Shown: piece after piece, positions 52,976 to 60,868 of the stretch
Layout of the letters: the number at the start of each line of letters is the position of its first letter
Position numbering within the stretch: position 1 is the first letter of the stretch
NCBI RefSeq assembly: GCF_000403355.2
Contig: NZ_KE159646.1
Coordinates: forward strand, 1,640,258 to 1,704,257
DNA: 64,000 nucleotides
Origin: Adlercreutzia caecimuris B7
GTDB lineage: Bacteria > Actinomycetota > Coriobacteriia > Coriobacteriales > Eggerthellaceae
Reading direction: 5' to 3'
Notes under the pieces: generated by a model
Databases searched by the model: none
Told to the model about the DNA's origin: nothing
What the model saw: only the letters and a program-made list of their open reading frames with translations
Position numbers and translations under genes: made by a program

Positions 52976-53143
52976 GCAAAAAGACCCGCGGAGAGGGGGA
53001 GTCCCGCGAGTCCTTTCGTTGTGGCGATAGCGAGACGAGGAGATGCTTCGCCACCCAGTAAAACAAGAAGAGAGGAGGTGTCGTCCGGTACAAGGCATCT
53101 CGCCCGAGGAGTTTCTCTCGGAGTCGCCTTGCTCCTTCCGACG
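52976..53143 (-). ncRNA. Candidate small RNA A
   Basis: On the minus strand, TTGCAG (53178-53173), a 17-base spacer and TATTAT (53155-53150) predict a start near 53143. The transcript folds into a hairpin (CAAGGC/GCCTTG with inner CCGAG/CTCGG), a single-stranded run with CCTCCTCTC, and a second hairpin (GTGGCGA/TCGCCAC with TATCGCC). Its ends (CTTTCGT and ACGAAAG) pair. A terminator follows: nine-base stem GACTCGCGG/CCGCGGGTC, one mismatch, then TTTTT at 52978-52982. The unpaired CCTCC is complementary to a Shine-Dalgarno sequence. Confidence 0.5.
52978..53012 (-). terminator. Terminator of candidate small RNA A
   Basis: Stem with one mismatch followed by five T on the minus strand. Confidence 0.6.
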
Positions 53144-53328
53144 AAAGTTATAATACGTTAACTTTTCTCTAGCTGCAAGGGTGTTAACTATGGTTTACAT
53201 TTTCTCCACAAGTATCCAGAAGCGGAATCTCGCCAGACCCCTCCCCCGCTCCCTCCTGCTGTGGCGGCGATTTGTCACAGAAAGATGGACGCTTATTTAC
53301 GCGAAGGTAACTATGGGCTTCCTCGACC

Positions 53329-53356
53329 TTGTACCTCAGGGATTGCGGCCTATACT
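53329..53356 (+). promoter_or_regulatory. Promoter of candidate small RNA B
   Basis: TTGTAC at 53329-53334, a 16-base spacer, TATACT at 53351-53356. Confidence 0.6.
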
Positions 53357-53362
53357 GCACTC

Positions 53363-53544
53363 AGCGAAACGGAAAAGAGCTGAAATCCTCCTGTATCTTT
53401 CCTCTTTCCCTTTCCTTTCCTTCTTCTCTCTTTTGGAAGCGGGCATCCCCTCAACAGGCCCGCTTCCCCGAGAACGAGATTTCCCCAGTCCGTTCTCGAA
53501 CCCCTGCAAGAGGCGGCCCTCCCCAGGCCGCCTCACTTCTTTTT
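53363..53544 (+). ncRNA. Candidate small RNA B with three C-rich-loop hairpins
   Basis: About 180 bases from a clear promoter to a clear terminator, with no open reading frame. A pyrimidine-rich 5' half is followed by three consecutive hairpins: a ten-base perfect stem GGAAGCGGGC (53435-53467), an eight-base stem CGAGAACG (53469-53498) and a nine-base stem GAGGCGGCC (53510-53534) followed by ACTTCTTTTT. All three apical loops contain CCCC (ATCCCCTC, TTTCCCCAG, CTCCCC). C-rich loops are used by several Gram-positive regulatory RNAs to bind Shine-Dalgarno sequences. Confidence 0.6.
53510..53544 (+). terminator. Terminator of candidate small RNA B
   Basis: Nine-base perfect stem GAGGCGGCC/GGCCGCCTC followed by ACTTCTTTTT. 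Confidence 0.75.
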
Positions 53545-53682
53545 GGGGCCCCGCCTCCGGGCACAAGCGCCCGGCATGCTGCCGAGGAGGTGGCTGCGGG
53601 ACGCGCCGAAGCGGTCGGCACCGGGGGGCGACAACCCCGGGATCAGCTGCCCTCGCGATCAGCCGCCGGCGTCAAAGAGGGG

Positions 53683-53970
53683 TTATTTCTCCTCGAGAAT
53701 CTCCAGGGCCCGCTTGTAGCCGCCGGAACCGTAGCTGAGACACTTCGACACGCGGGCGATGGTAGTGGCCGAGGCGCCCGTTTCCGCCTCGATGGCCGCA
53801 TAGGACTTCCCCGCCGCCAGCAGGCGCGCCACCAGCAGGCGCTGGGAGGTCTCGCGAATCTCGCGCACAGTGAACAAATCCTCCAGCAGGGCGAAAATGT
53901 CATCGGGCTCGTCAAGCGTCGCCAAAACCGTCAGCAGGTCATCCACGTCCGCCGTGCGAATATCAGCCAT
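53683..53970 (-). CDS. TrpR-like regulator, YerC/YecD family
   Basis: ATG at 53970 with GGAGGAAGTCG upstream; 95 residues, all helical. Helix-turn-helix at about residues 45-80 (QRLLVARLLAAGKSYAAIEA, TGASATTIARVSKCLSYGSG), the pattern of YerC/YecD proteins related to the tryptophan repressor. Target unknown; the gene stands alone. Confidence 0.85.
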   Translation of the reverse strand: MADIRTADVDDLLTVLATLDEPDDIFALLEDLFTVREIRETSQRLLVARLLAAGKSYAAIEAETGASATTIARVSKCLSYGSGGYKRALEILEEK

Positions 53971-54162
53971 CGACTTCCTCCCATACCTCGCAAGCCCGCA
54001 GGCTTGCCGCCAGCCTTTTATCAATACAGACCATTGTACTCCAACGCGCTAAAGCGATGGAGCATGGGACAAGGGACTCCAGAGAAATCAGATGTACTGC
54101 CCTGCATCAGCACCCCTAGACCTTTAACAGCCAGCGAACACCTTGATGCCACTTTTACGTCG

Positions 54163-54188
54163 GAATAATTGGCATTTGTGCCACTTTT
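54163..54188 (+). repeat. 26-bp direct repeat, left copy, flanking the IS pair
   Basis: AATAATTGGCATTTGTGCCA plus flanking bases; the same 26 bp recur at 56556-56581. It contains the palindrome TGGCA-TTTG-TGCCA. A related GCCACTTTTACGTCG unit is repeated at 54148 and 54180. Confidence 0.8.
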
Positions 54189-54247
54189 ACGTCGAACGGA
54201 GGTGCGGACAAAAACTTGGACCGGCGTCGGTCCGGGAAGGGGTCCGC

Positions 54248-55456
54248 ATGTACGACAGGGACACGATCGAGCTGGCGCTGCTCGCGCTGGAGGAGGGGAT
54301 GACCCAGGTGGAGGCCGCCGAGCTCTGCGGCGCGTCCAGGGGCGCGGTCCAGCGCTGGGGGCGGGGCCTGCTGCCCCACGCGCGATGGCGGGCGTCCGGC
54401 TCCGCCGCAAGACCTCCACGGGGAGCTGCTAGGATGGCCCCTCCCGATGCGGAGGAGGACCCGTTGGACGAGGCGGAGAGGGCGGCCTACGAGGCCGCCA
54501 TGAACGAGAACATGCTGCTCAGGGCGGTGTTGGACGACCTAAAAGGGGCAGGCTCGCACCCGGGTTCGATATCGAACAGGAGAAAGTGCGAGCTGGGCGA
54601 GAGATTGCGCGCGGCGACAGGCCTGCCCCTCCGAGAGATCACCGCTTTCTTGAGGATCTCGAGGAGCTCCTATGAGTACCACCGGGCGCGCCTGGGGCGG
54701 CCCGACAAGTACGCCGGGCTGCGGGCGCGCGTGCGCGAGCTGTTCGACGAGGGCTCCCGCGCGTGGGGCTACCGCACCATATGGGCCCGCCTGCGCCGCG
54801 AGGACGTGCGCGTGTCGGAGAAGGTGGTGCGCCGGCTGATGCGGGAGGAGGGCCTGTCCGCGGCCTACAACAGGCGCCGGCGCAGGGGGTGGAGCTCCTA
54901 CGAGGGCGAGGTGTCCGCCGCCCCGCCCAACCTGGTCGCCAGGGACTTCTCGGCGGCCGCCCCGGACGAGCTGTGGGTCACCGACATAACCGAGTTCCGC
55001 ATCCCGGCCGGCAAGGCCTACCTGAGCGCCGTGGTGGACTGCTTCGACGGGCGCCCCGCCGGCTGGAGGATAGGGGCGTCGCCCACGGCCGACCTGGCCA
55101 ACGGGTCGCTCGAGGACGCGCTCGCCGGCAGGCGCCCGGGGGCGCGCACCGTGGTGCACAGCGACCGCGGCGGCCACTACCGCTGGCCCGGCTGGATCGC
55201 CCTGTGCGAGGGGGCCGGCCTGGTCCGCTCCATGTCGGCCAAGGGGTGCAGCCCGGACAACGCGGCGTGCGAGGGGTTCTTCGGCCGGCTCAAGAACGAG
55301 TTCTTCCACTACAGGGACTGGGAGGGCGTCTCCCTGGCGGAGTTCTCCGGGCGTCTGGACGCCTACCTGCGCTACTATTGCTCGGGGCGCATCAAGCGCT
55401 CGCTGGGGTGGCTGAGCCCCGACGAGTACCGCGCCTCGCTTGGGTACGCCGCCTAG
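54248..55456 (+). CDS. IS3-family transposase
   Basis: ATG at 54248; a longer frame begins upstream of the element end. The product is 402 residues as a single frame, whereas many IS3 elements need a frameshift to join OrfA and OrfB. Helix-turn-helix N-terminal part (about 1-50) and a linker, then HTH_21 (about 130-190) and the rve catalytic core with the DDE residues in WVTDITEF, VVHSDRGGHY and NAACEGFFGRLKNE. The stop TAG lies in the 6-bp target duplication CCTAGG of the inserted element. The catalytic residues are intact. Confidence 0.9.
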   Translation: MYDRDTIELALLALEEGMTQVEAAELCGASRGAVQRWGRGLLPHARWRASGSAARPPRGAARMAPPDAEEDPLDEAERAAYEAAMNENMLLRAVLDDLKGAGSHPGSISNRRKCELGERLRAATGLPLREITAFLRISRSSYEYHRARLGRPDKYAGLRARVRELFDEGSRAWGYRTIWARLRREDVRVSEKVVRRLMREEGLSAAYNRRRRRGWSSYEGEVSAAPPNLVARDFSAAAPDELWVTDITEFRIPAGKAYLSAVVDCFDGRPAGWRIGASPTADLANGSLEDALAGRRPGARTVVHSDRGGHYRWPGWIALCEGAGLVRSMSAKGCSPDNAACEGFFGRLKNEFFHYRDWEGVSLAEFSGRLDAYLRYYCSGRIKRSLGWLSPDEYRASLGYAA

Positions 55457-55457
55457 G

Positions 55458-56523
55458 TGTTTAGTGCCAAGACGTTGTTTACATCCGGGTGGCGACAAAT
55501 AGGGAGGCCTCCGCCAAGCTGTGAGTTGTCTAGATTCGCAGCGAAGGGGGCCTCCCATGCCATCGCATCCTAACGCAAAGCTGACCCCGAGGGGGCGGGA
55601 AACCCTCGTTTCCCGCATAGAATCCGGCGTCGGCGTGGCCGACGCCGCCCGCCAGATGGGCGTCAGCCGCCAGACCGCGTGCAAGTGGCTGCGCCGCAGC
55701 CGGCGCGGCGAGGGGCTGGCGGACCGCAGCAGCCGGCCGCGCAGGCTCGCCAGGCTCACGCCGCCCGACGCCGAGGAGCGCGTCGCCGAGGCCCGCGCGT
55801 CCATGCTGCTCGCGCCGCTCGCGCTGGCGGCGGCCACCGGCGTCCCCGCCCGCACCTGCGCCAGGATAGTGGCCCGCCGCGGGATGCCGCGCCTCGCCGA
55901 CGTCGACCGTGTGACCGGCGAGGTCCGGCGCCGCGGCCCCGCGACGCCGGTGCGCTACGAGCGCGAGGCCCCCGGCGAGCTGCTGCACGTCGACGTCAAG
56001 AAGGTGGCCCGCGTCCCCGACGGCGGGGGCTGGCGGGCGCGCGGCCGCGCCGGCCGGCCGAGGCCGGGGGCGGGCACGGCGTGCCTGCACGTCGCCGTCG
56101 ACGACTTCAGCCGCGTGGCCTACGCCGAGCTGCTGCCCGACGAGCGCAAGGGCACCTGCGCGGCCTTCATGGGCCGCTGCCTGGGCTTCTTCGGGGAGAT
56201 GGGCGTCTCGGTCGAGCGCGTGATGACCGACAACGGGCCGGGCTACCGCAGCGGCGAGTTCAACGCGCTGCTCGAGGGGCGCGGGGTCCGCCACGTCTAC
56301 ACGAGGCCCTTCAGCCCCTGGCAGAACGGCAAGGTCGAGCGCATGAACCGCACGCTCGCCCAGGAGTGGCAGTACGGCAGGGCGTGGGAGAGCGAGGCGG
56401 GGAGGGCCGCCGCCCTCCCCGCCTTCATCGAGCATTATAATTGGGACAGGCCGCACAGCGCCTGCGGGGGCCTGCCGCCCATGTCGCGCATCGTCGGCGT
56501 AAACAACCTATTGGCACACAACA
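55458..56523 (+). mobile_element. IS481-family insertion sequence, complete
   Basis: Terminal inverted repeats of about 25 bp, TGTTTAGTGCCAAGACGTTG on the left and the complement of TGTTGTGTGCCAATAGGTTG on the right, bounded by CCTAGG on both sides (55452-55457 and 56524-56529), a probable target duplication. It encodes one transposase. Confidence 0.85.
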
Positions 56524-56528
56524 CCTAG
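55557..56528 (+). CDS. IS481-family transposase
   Basis: ATG at 55557 with GAAGGGGG upstream; 323 residues. Helix-turn-helix at about residues 18-60 (GVGVADAARQMGVSRQTACK), then an rve core with D in LLHVDVKKV, D in MTDNGPGY and E in KVERMNRTL. The gene runs through the right inverted repeat, so its last residues (NNLLAHNT) come from the element end. All catalytic residues are present. Confidence 0.9.
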   Translation: MPSHPNAKLTPRGRETLVSRIESGVGVADAARQMGVSRQTACKWLRRSRRGEGLADRSSRPRRLARLTPPDAEERVAEARASMLLAPLALAAATGVPARTCARIVARRGMPRLADVDRVTGEVRRRGPATPVRYEREAPGELLHVDVKKVARVPDGGGWRARGRAGRPRPGAGTACLHVAVDDFSRVAYAELLPDERKGTCAAFMGRCLGFFGEMGVSVERVMTDNGPGYRSGEFNALLEGRGVRHVYTRPFSPWQNGKVERMNRTLAQEWQYGRAWESEAGRAAALPAFIEHYNWDRPHSACGGLPPMSRIVGVNNLLAHNT

Positions 56529-56555
56529 GCGGTACGGAAAAACGTCCGCACCCCC

Positions 56556-56581
56556 GAATAATTGGCATTTGTGCCACTTTT
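56556..56581 (+). repeat. 26-bp direct repeat, right copy, flanking the IS pair
   Basis: Identical to 54163-54188. Confidence 0.8.
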
Positions 56582-56670
56582 CAGGCGGAATATCTCACTT
56601 CAACCCGTGAAATGGTCGCCGCCATGAACCGAAGGCGGCAGCGTGAGCCGGAGCCGCCGTCGTGCCCGCT

Positions 56671-58050
56671 TTACGCGCGGCGCATGAAGCGGGCGTAGGC
56701 GATGGCGGCCGCGAAACCGCAGGCGGCGACGGCAGCGGCGACGGCCATGGCGCAGGCGAATCCCTCGGCGCTCGCCTGGGCCGCAGGAGCGCCGGCGGCA
56801 GCGGCCCTTGCGGTGGCAGCGCTCATGACGCCGATGTAGGTGGCTGGCCCCAGGCACGCCGACAGCTGCACGGCCATGGACATGAGGGTGACGCCATGGG
56901 AGTCCAGCTCGTCGGGCAGGCGGCGCAGCCCTGCCGTCTGGGCCGGCGAGAGCACCATGCCCGTGCCCAGGTAGCCGAAGAAGATGCCCACCGTGGCCGC
57001 CGCCACCGAACCCGCGAGGGCGCCGGCGATGGTCACGGCAAGCCCCGCGGTCGCCAGTCCGAGGCCCGCCGGCAGCACGGGCCATTCCCCGCGCCGGTCG
57101 AGCACGCGCCCGGCCACCACGGCCGCGCTCGCGTTCGCCAACACCGGAGCCACCATGAGTAGGCCCGCCGTGCTGGCAGCAAGCCCGGCGGCTTCCTCAA
57201 AGTACAGCGGCGCCATCACCGAGAGCGAGAAATACGTCATCATGGTGATCATCACGAGCACTGCCGCCGGCCAGAACACCCGGCGATGCAACGGCGTGAG
57301 CGACACGAGCGGGCAGGCGAGCCTCTCCTGGCGCCACGCGAAGGCGCCGAGGGCCGCGGCCGATCCGGCCAGCGCCGCCGCGCCCACCGGCGGATGCAGG
57401 GCCACTTCCGACAGGCCCACCGACAGCAGCGTCACCCCGAGGGCCACGAGCAGCGCCGAGGGCACATCGAAGCGGCTTGCAACCGGCTCGCGTCCGTCGC
57501 GCACCACGAAGGCGCCCGCGCTCACGAGGAGCACGGCGGCAGCCAGCGGCACGAGAAAGACGCTGCGCCAGCCTAGACCGCTCACCATGAAGCCGGTCAC
57601 GATGGGGGCGGTGGCGGGCCCCACGGTAATCATGGCCGAACCGATGGCCAGGTAGGCTCCCATCTTCTCGTGGGGTACCCGATCGACGATGACGTTCATC
57701 ATAAGCGGGATGAACACGCCGGTGCCCACGGCCTGCACAAGACGCGCCGCCAGCAACACCGCGAAGTTGGGGGCGACAAGGCCGCCGAGCGAACCGGCAA
57801 TACTCAGGGCCGATGCCGCGAAGAACAGCGTGCGCATAGGCAGGCGGCGGTACAAATACGCCATGCAGGTGACCACCACGGTCACCGCGATCATGTAGCC
57901 GGTGACGAGCCACTGGGCCGTCACCGCGTCCACCGCGAAGTCGCCCATAATGGCCACGAGGGCCATGTTCACCAGATTCTCGTTGAAGCCGGCCAGAAAG
58001 CCGCAGCCGTAGAACACGGCCAGCAGCGGGGCCAAAGACGGGGTGCGCAT
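56671..58050 (-). CDS. MFS multidrug exporter (DHA2, EmrB/QacA type)
   Basis: ATG at 58050 with AGAGGAAGGG upstream; longer frames run back through the palindromic repeat. The product is 459 residues with about 14 membrane helices. It opens FYGCGFLAGFNENLVNMALV and has motif C-like VGTGVFIPLMMN and GPATAPIVTGFM regions of proton-driven drug exporters. Substrate unknown. It stands alone. Confidence 0.88.
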   Translation of the reverse strand: MRTPSLAPLLAVFYGCGFLAGFNENLVNMALVAIMGDFAVDAVTAQWLVTGYMIAVTVVVTCMAYLYRRLPMRTLFFAASALSIAGSLGGLVAPNFAVLLAARLVQAVGTGVFIPLMMNVIVDRVPHEKMGAYLAIGSAMITVGPATAPIVTGFMVSGLGWRSVFLVPLAAAVLLVSAGAFVVRDGREPVASRFDVPSALLVALGVTLLSVGLSEVALHPPVGAAALAGSAAALGAFAWRQERLACPLVSLTPLHRRVFWPAAVLVMITMMTYFSLSVMAPLYFEEAAGLAASTAGLLMVAPVLANASAAVVAGRVLDRRGEWPVLPAGLGLATAGLAVTIAGALAGSVAAATVGIFFGYLGTGMVLSPAQTAGLRRLPDELDSHGVTLMSMAVQLSACLGPATYIGVMSAATARAAAAGAPAAQASAEGFACAMAVAAAVAACGFAAAIAYARFMRRA

Positions 58051-58202
58051 GCCCTTCCTCTCTCGAGTTCGTACCGTGGAGCGCGGCAGAACCGGGAAGG
58101 CAGCCGCAGGCAGCGTAGATACGGGAGCACGGGCGCGGCGCACGAGCCGCACGACGGCGCTCCCGCCGCGTTCTGCTGGGAAGAGTGTAGCGCATGGGCG
58201 CG

Positions 58203-58353
58203 TTTTTGGCTTGGAAATCACGACTTTGGAACCGATAGGCGGCAATCTCGGCATCGGCGAAATGCGCGACCTGGGGAAACGCCGATCCGGTTGCCCTCCG
58301 CGAGCGTCGAAACGGCGTTTTCGGTTCCAAAACCGTTCAAAAGAAGCCAAAAA
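58203..58353. repeat. Palindromic dispersed repeat, copy C
   Basis: Left end TTTTTGGCTTGGAAATCACG and right end (AAGAAGCCAAAAA), inverted, around an internal segment with CCTGGGGAAACG. The remainder of 58051-58416 has no gene. Confidence 0.8.
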
Positions 58354-58416
58354 GCAGCCGGAGCGCCGCCCGTGGGGAGAAACGGCGCTAGGCGACTACC
58401 AGAGCAAGCCCGTAAG

Positions 58417-59982
58417 CTAAAGATCCGAGGCCTTGAACGACCAGCATTCGTCAAAGGCGTCCATCAGTTCCATGCGGGAGTGCACGCCGCACTTCCGGTA
58501 GATGCTGTGCACATGGGCCCGCACGGTGGACTCGGCGATGAACAGCTTCTCTGCGGCGAAGCTCGTCGTGCGCCCCGCAAGCAGATAGGACGCCACCTCG
58601 GCTTCGCGCCGGGAAAGCCCCTGCTGCTCGGCGAAGGCGGCGAAGGCCTCCTCGCGGGTGGGACCCTCCAAGGCGCCCTCGGATAGGGCCCGGTCGTCGG
58701 CAACGGCGGCGAAGGAGGTCATATCGCGCTCGGTGAACACCAGCGAGACGGAAACCAGAGCCGCGAACAGCCCGAGGGCCACCAAGCTCGACACGCTTTC
58801 CGCCGCACCCGCCAAGGAGGCCGCGGCAAACGCCGCCAGCCAGCCTAAGAACATTCCCAGCGTAATGGCCAGCCGGGCCGCCGCCATCACGCGCAGAAGC
58901 GACGCGTCGTTGGCCTTCACGATGTTGCAGCAGTCGTTGAGAACCAGCAATTCGAAGAGCACGTAGCCCAGGGCAACGCAGAAGCCGCCCACCTCGTCGG
59001 GAAGGGGCGAGACGGCCATCAGCAAGAACCCGGCCCCGATAAGCGGGGCAACGGCCCGATAGAGCTTGTAGGGTCGATCGGGCTGACGGTCGAACTTGAA
59101 GAAGGCCGCGCAGATAGCCCCCAGCACAATCATGGCTGCCGGCTCCACCGTGAAGGCCCCGATCACTCCCTCCCCGCTGAACAGGGCGATGCCGCACGAG
59201 AGGGAAAAGGAGAACGAGTACAGGGCAAGCGCCGCGCCAATGCGCATTTTCTGGCGCACGGGACTCTCCGCGCCGCCCGCTGCCCCATGGCGAGACGCCG
59301 CAACGGCAGCCGCCGACGGCAGGGCCTCCCCCGCCTTTGGGGCACCGTCGCCCGAAACCGGCTCCTCGACGAACAGCTCCTCGCCCGTCCGCGCCTTCAT
59401 GAGGCGCTGGGAGAGCACGAAGGCCGTTCCCGACAGCACGGGGAACAGCACCGATGCGGCTGCCATGGCGTTGAAGCCCAGCGCCGCCGTCAGAAGGAAG
59501 AGCACCGAGCCGATGGCGTAGGACCCCACGAGCAGGACGAAGGTCTCGCCCACCTTCATGTACCCGAAAAAGCAGAGCCACAGCAGGAACATGCACACCT
59601 CGCCGATGGCGGCCGCCACCGCCGAGGCCGAAGCCGCGCCGGCACCCCCGAGGCCGAGGACAAGCGGGGCCGCCGCGGCGCTTGCCGCAACTCCGAGCAC
59701 GAGCAGCCCGCGCTGCCCGGCAACGGAGGCCAGCCACCGCGAGGCGAGGAGCACGGCCACGAGCACCAGCGCCCGCACCGACAGCTCGACCATCTCGAAC
59801 GGCGCATTCGCAAAGCAGAGCGGCGCCCCGATAAGCGGAGAGGGGGTCACCCCCGCCAAAAGGAGCCACGCCCAGAAGAACCCGAACCCCAAAAAGCGCA
59901 CGGGAAAGAGGCTCTCCGCCGCCTGGCCCGCTGGGCCGCCCACGCGCCCCTCATTTGATGCATCTTTTCCCGCTCCAACCAT
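58417..59982 (-). CDS. LuxR-family regulator with multi-span membrane sensor
   Basis: ATG at 59982 with AAGAGGGGTA upstream; 521 residues. Residues about 30-440 contain twelve hydrophobic segments in two blocks separated by a cytoplasmic loop (about 210-250). The C-terminal helix-turn-helix (about 455-515) has LSRREAEVASYLLAGRTTSF and ESTVRAHVHSIYRKCGVHSR. Proteins of this plan are common in Eggerthellaceae next to Tat-exported molybdenum oxidoreductases and are known to control catechol dehydroxylases there. It is divergent from the NapG-NapH-molybdoenzyme operon at 60203, so that is the likely target. Confidence 0.88.
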   Translation of the reverse strand: MVGAGKDASNEGRVGGPAGQAAESLFPVRFLGFGFFWAWLLLAGVTPSPLIGAPLCFANAPFEMVELSVRALVLVAVLLASRWLASVAGQRGLLVLGVAASAAAAPLVLGLGGAGAASASAVAAAIGEVCMFLLWLCFFGYMKVGETFVLLVGSYAIGSVLFLLTAALGFNAMAAASVLFPVLSGTAFVLSQRLMKARTGEELFVEEPVSGDGAPKAGEALPSAAAVAASRHGAAGGAESPVRQKMRIGAALALYSFSFSLSCGIALFSGEGVIGAFTVEPAAMIVLGAICAAFFKFDRQPDRPYKLYRAVAPLIGAGFLLMAVSPLPDEVGGFCVALGYVLFELLVLNDCCNIVKANDASLLRVMAAARLAITLGMFLGWLAAFAAASLAGAAESVSSLVALGLFAALVSVSLVFTERDMTSFAAVADDRALSEGALEGPTREEAFAAFAEQQGLSRREAEVASYLLAGRTTSFAAEKLFIAESTVRAHVHSIYRKCGVHSRMELMDAFDECWSFKASDL

Positions 59983-60202
59983 TACCCCTCTTTTCACCTG
60001 CGGAAACACAATCCCTAAGCGTTTTGGTGGAGGCCCGCTTATGGCAATTTACAGCGCTTCGGAGAATGTTCAGCGCGAATGCCGGCCCCTAACCTAGATG
60101 CCAACGGGAGGCTCGGCTTTGACGAGTGGATGAGCCTCCCGGAAGTGTAGCAGATTCCCCGCGCCGATAGGGGCGCGGGAAGAGACGAGGAGAGGGGAGA
60201 GC

Positions 60203-60868
60203 GTGAAGACGAGGGAGAAAACGGATTCCGCCGCGAGCCTCCAAGAGGACGGCGGGGCGACACGCCCCCAAAAGCCGGGCCTTAGCCGCCGGTCGCTCAT
60301 CGGCGGCGCCGCGATGGCCGCAGGGCTTCTGGCCTTCGGGGGCGCCACGGCGGCCTTCGGCGGCGAGACCGATCGCCTGCGACCGCCGGGAGGCCAGGAC
60401 GCCGACCGGTTCTGGGGCGCGTGCATCCGCTGCGACCGCTGCCGGGCGGCCTGCCCGCTTGCCGCCATCGGCGTGGAGGGGCTCACCCCCGGCATTATCG
60501 GGGCGCGGCTGCCGATCATGGACTTCCGCGAGGGCTACTGCGACATGTGCGACGGCGCCTTCCGCTGCATCGCCGCCTGCCCCACCGGGGCGCTTACGGC
60601 CTTCGACCCCTACGTGGACAAGATCGGCATGGCCGTGGTAGACGAGGCCGAGTGCCAGCTGTACGGCATCTCGGGCACGTGCAACGCGCCCTGCATCGAT
60701 GCCTGCGAGTGGGACGCCCTGTCCCTGGACGAGAACGGGCGCCTGGTGGTGGACGAAAAGCGCTGCAACGGCTGCGGCGCCTGCGAGTACGTTTGCCCCA
60801 CGAGCGCCTATCGCAACTACGACGCCAGCAACAAGCGCGGCATCAATGTGGAGGTGTGGCATGGCTAA
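60203..60868 (+). CDS. NapG-like Tat-exported ferredoxin
   Basis: GTG at 60203 with GGAGAGGGGAG upstream; 221 residues. Twin-arginine signal LSRRSLIGG at about residues 28-36, hydrophobic stretch to about 53, then four iron-sulfur motifs: CIRCDRCRAACP, CDMCDGAFRCIAACP, CNAPCIDACEW, CNGCGACEYVCP. It would carry electrons from NapH to the catalytic subunit on the outer face of the membrane. Its stop overlaps napH by eight bases. Confidence 0.88.
   Translation: MKTREKTDSAASLQEDGGATRPQKPGLSRRSLIGGAAMAAGLLAFGGATAAFGGETDRLRPPGGQDADRFWGACIRCDRCRAACPLAAIGVEGLTPGIIGARLPIMDFREGYCDMCDGAFRCIAACPTGALTAFDPYVDKIGMAVVDEAECQLYGISGTCNAPCIDACEWDALSLDENGRLVVDEKRCNGCGACEYVCPTSAYRNYDASNKRGINVEVWHG

Larger units (their letters stand above)
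52726..53682. other. Gene-poor stretch holding two candidate small RNAs
   Basis: No convincing protein gene in 950 bp. Two promoter-terminator pairs define a leftward RNA (52976-53143) and a rightward RNA (53363-53544), described separately. The plus frame from 53181 is low-complexity and lacks a ribosome-binding site. Confidence 0.55.
54203..56550 (+). mobile_element. IS3-family element interrupted by an IS481-family element
   Basis: Ends TGCGGAC (54203-54209) and GTCCGCA (56544-56550) are inverted; inside the left end lies the single transposase gene 54248-55456. The other element (55458-56523) is inserted directly after the transposase stop codon and splits off the last 21-27 bp of the IS3 right end. 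No short target duplication is visible next to the IS3 ends. Confidence 0.7.

Noticed and set aside
53181-53738. 185-residue frame in the small-RNA region
   Set aside because: Low-complexity Phe/Ser/Arg sequence without a ribosome-binding site, crossing three hairpins and a terminator.
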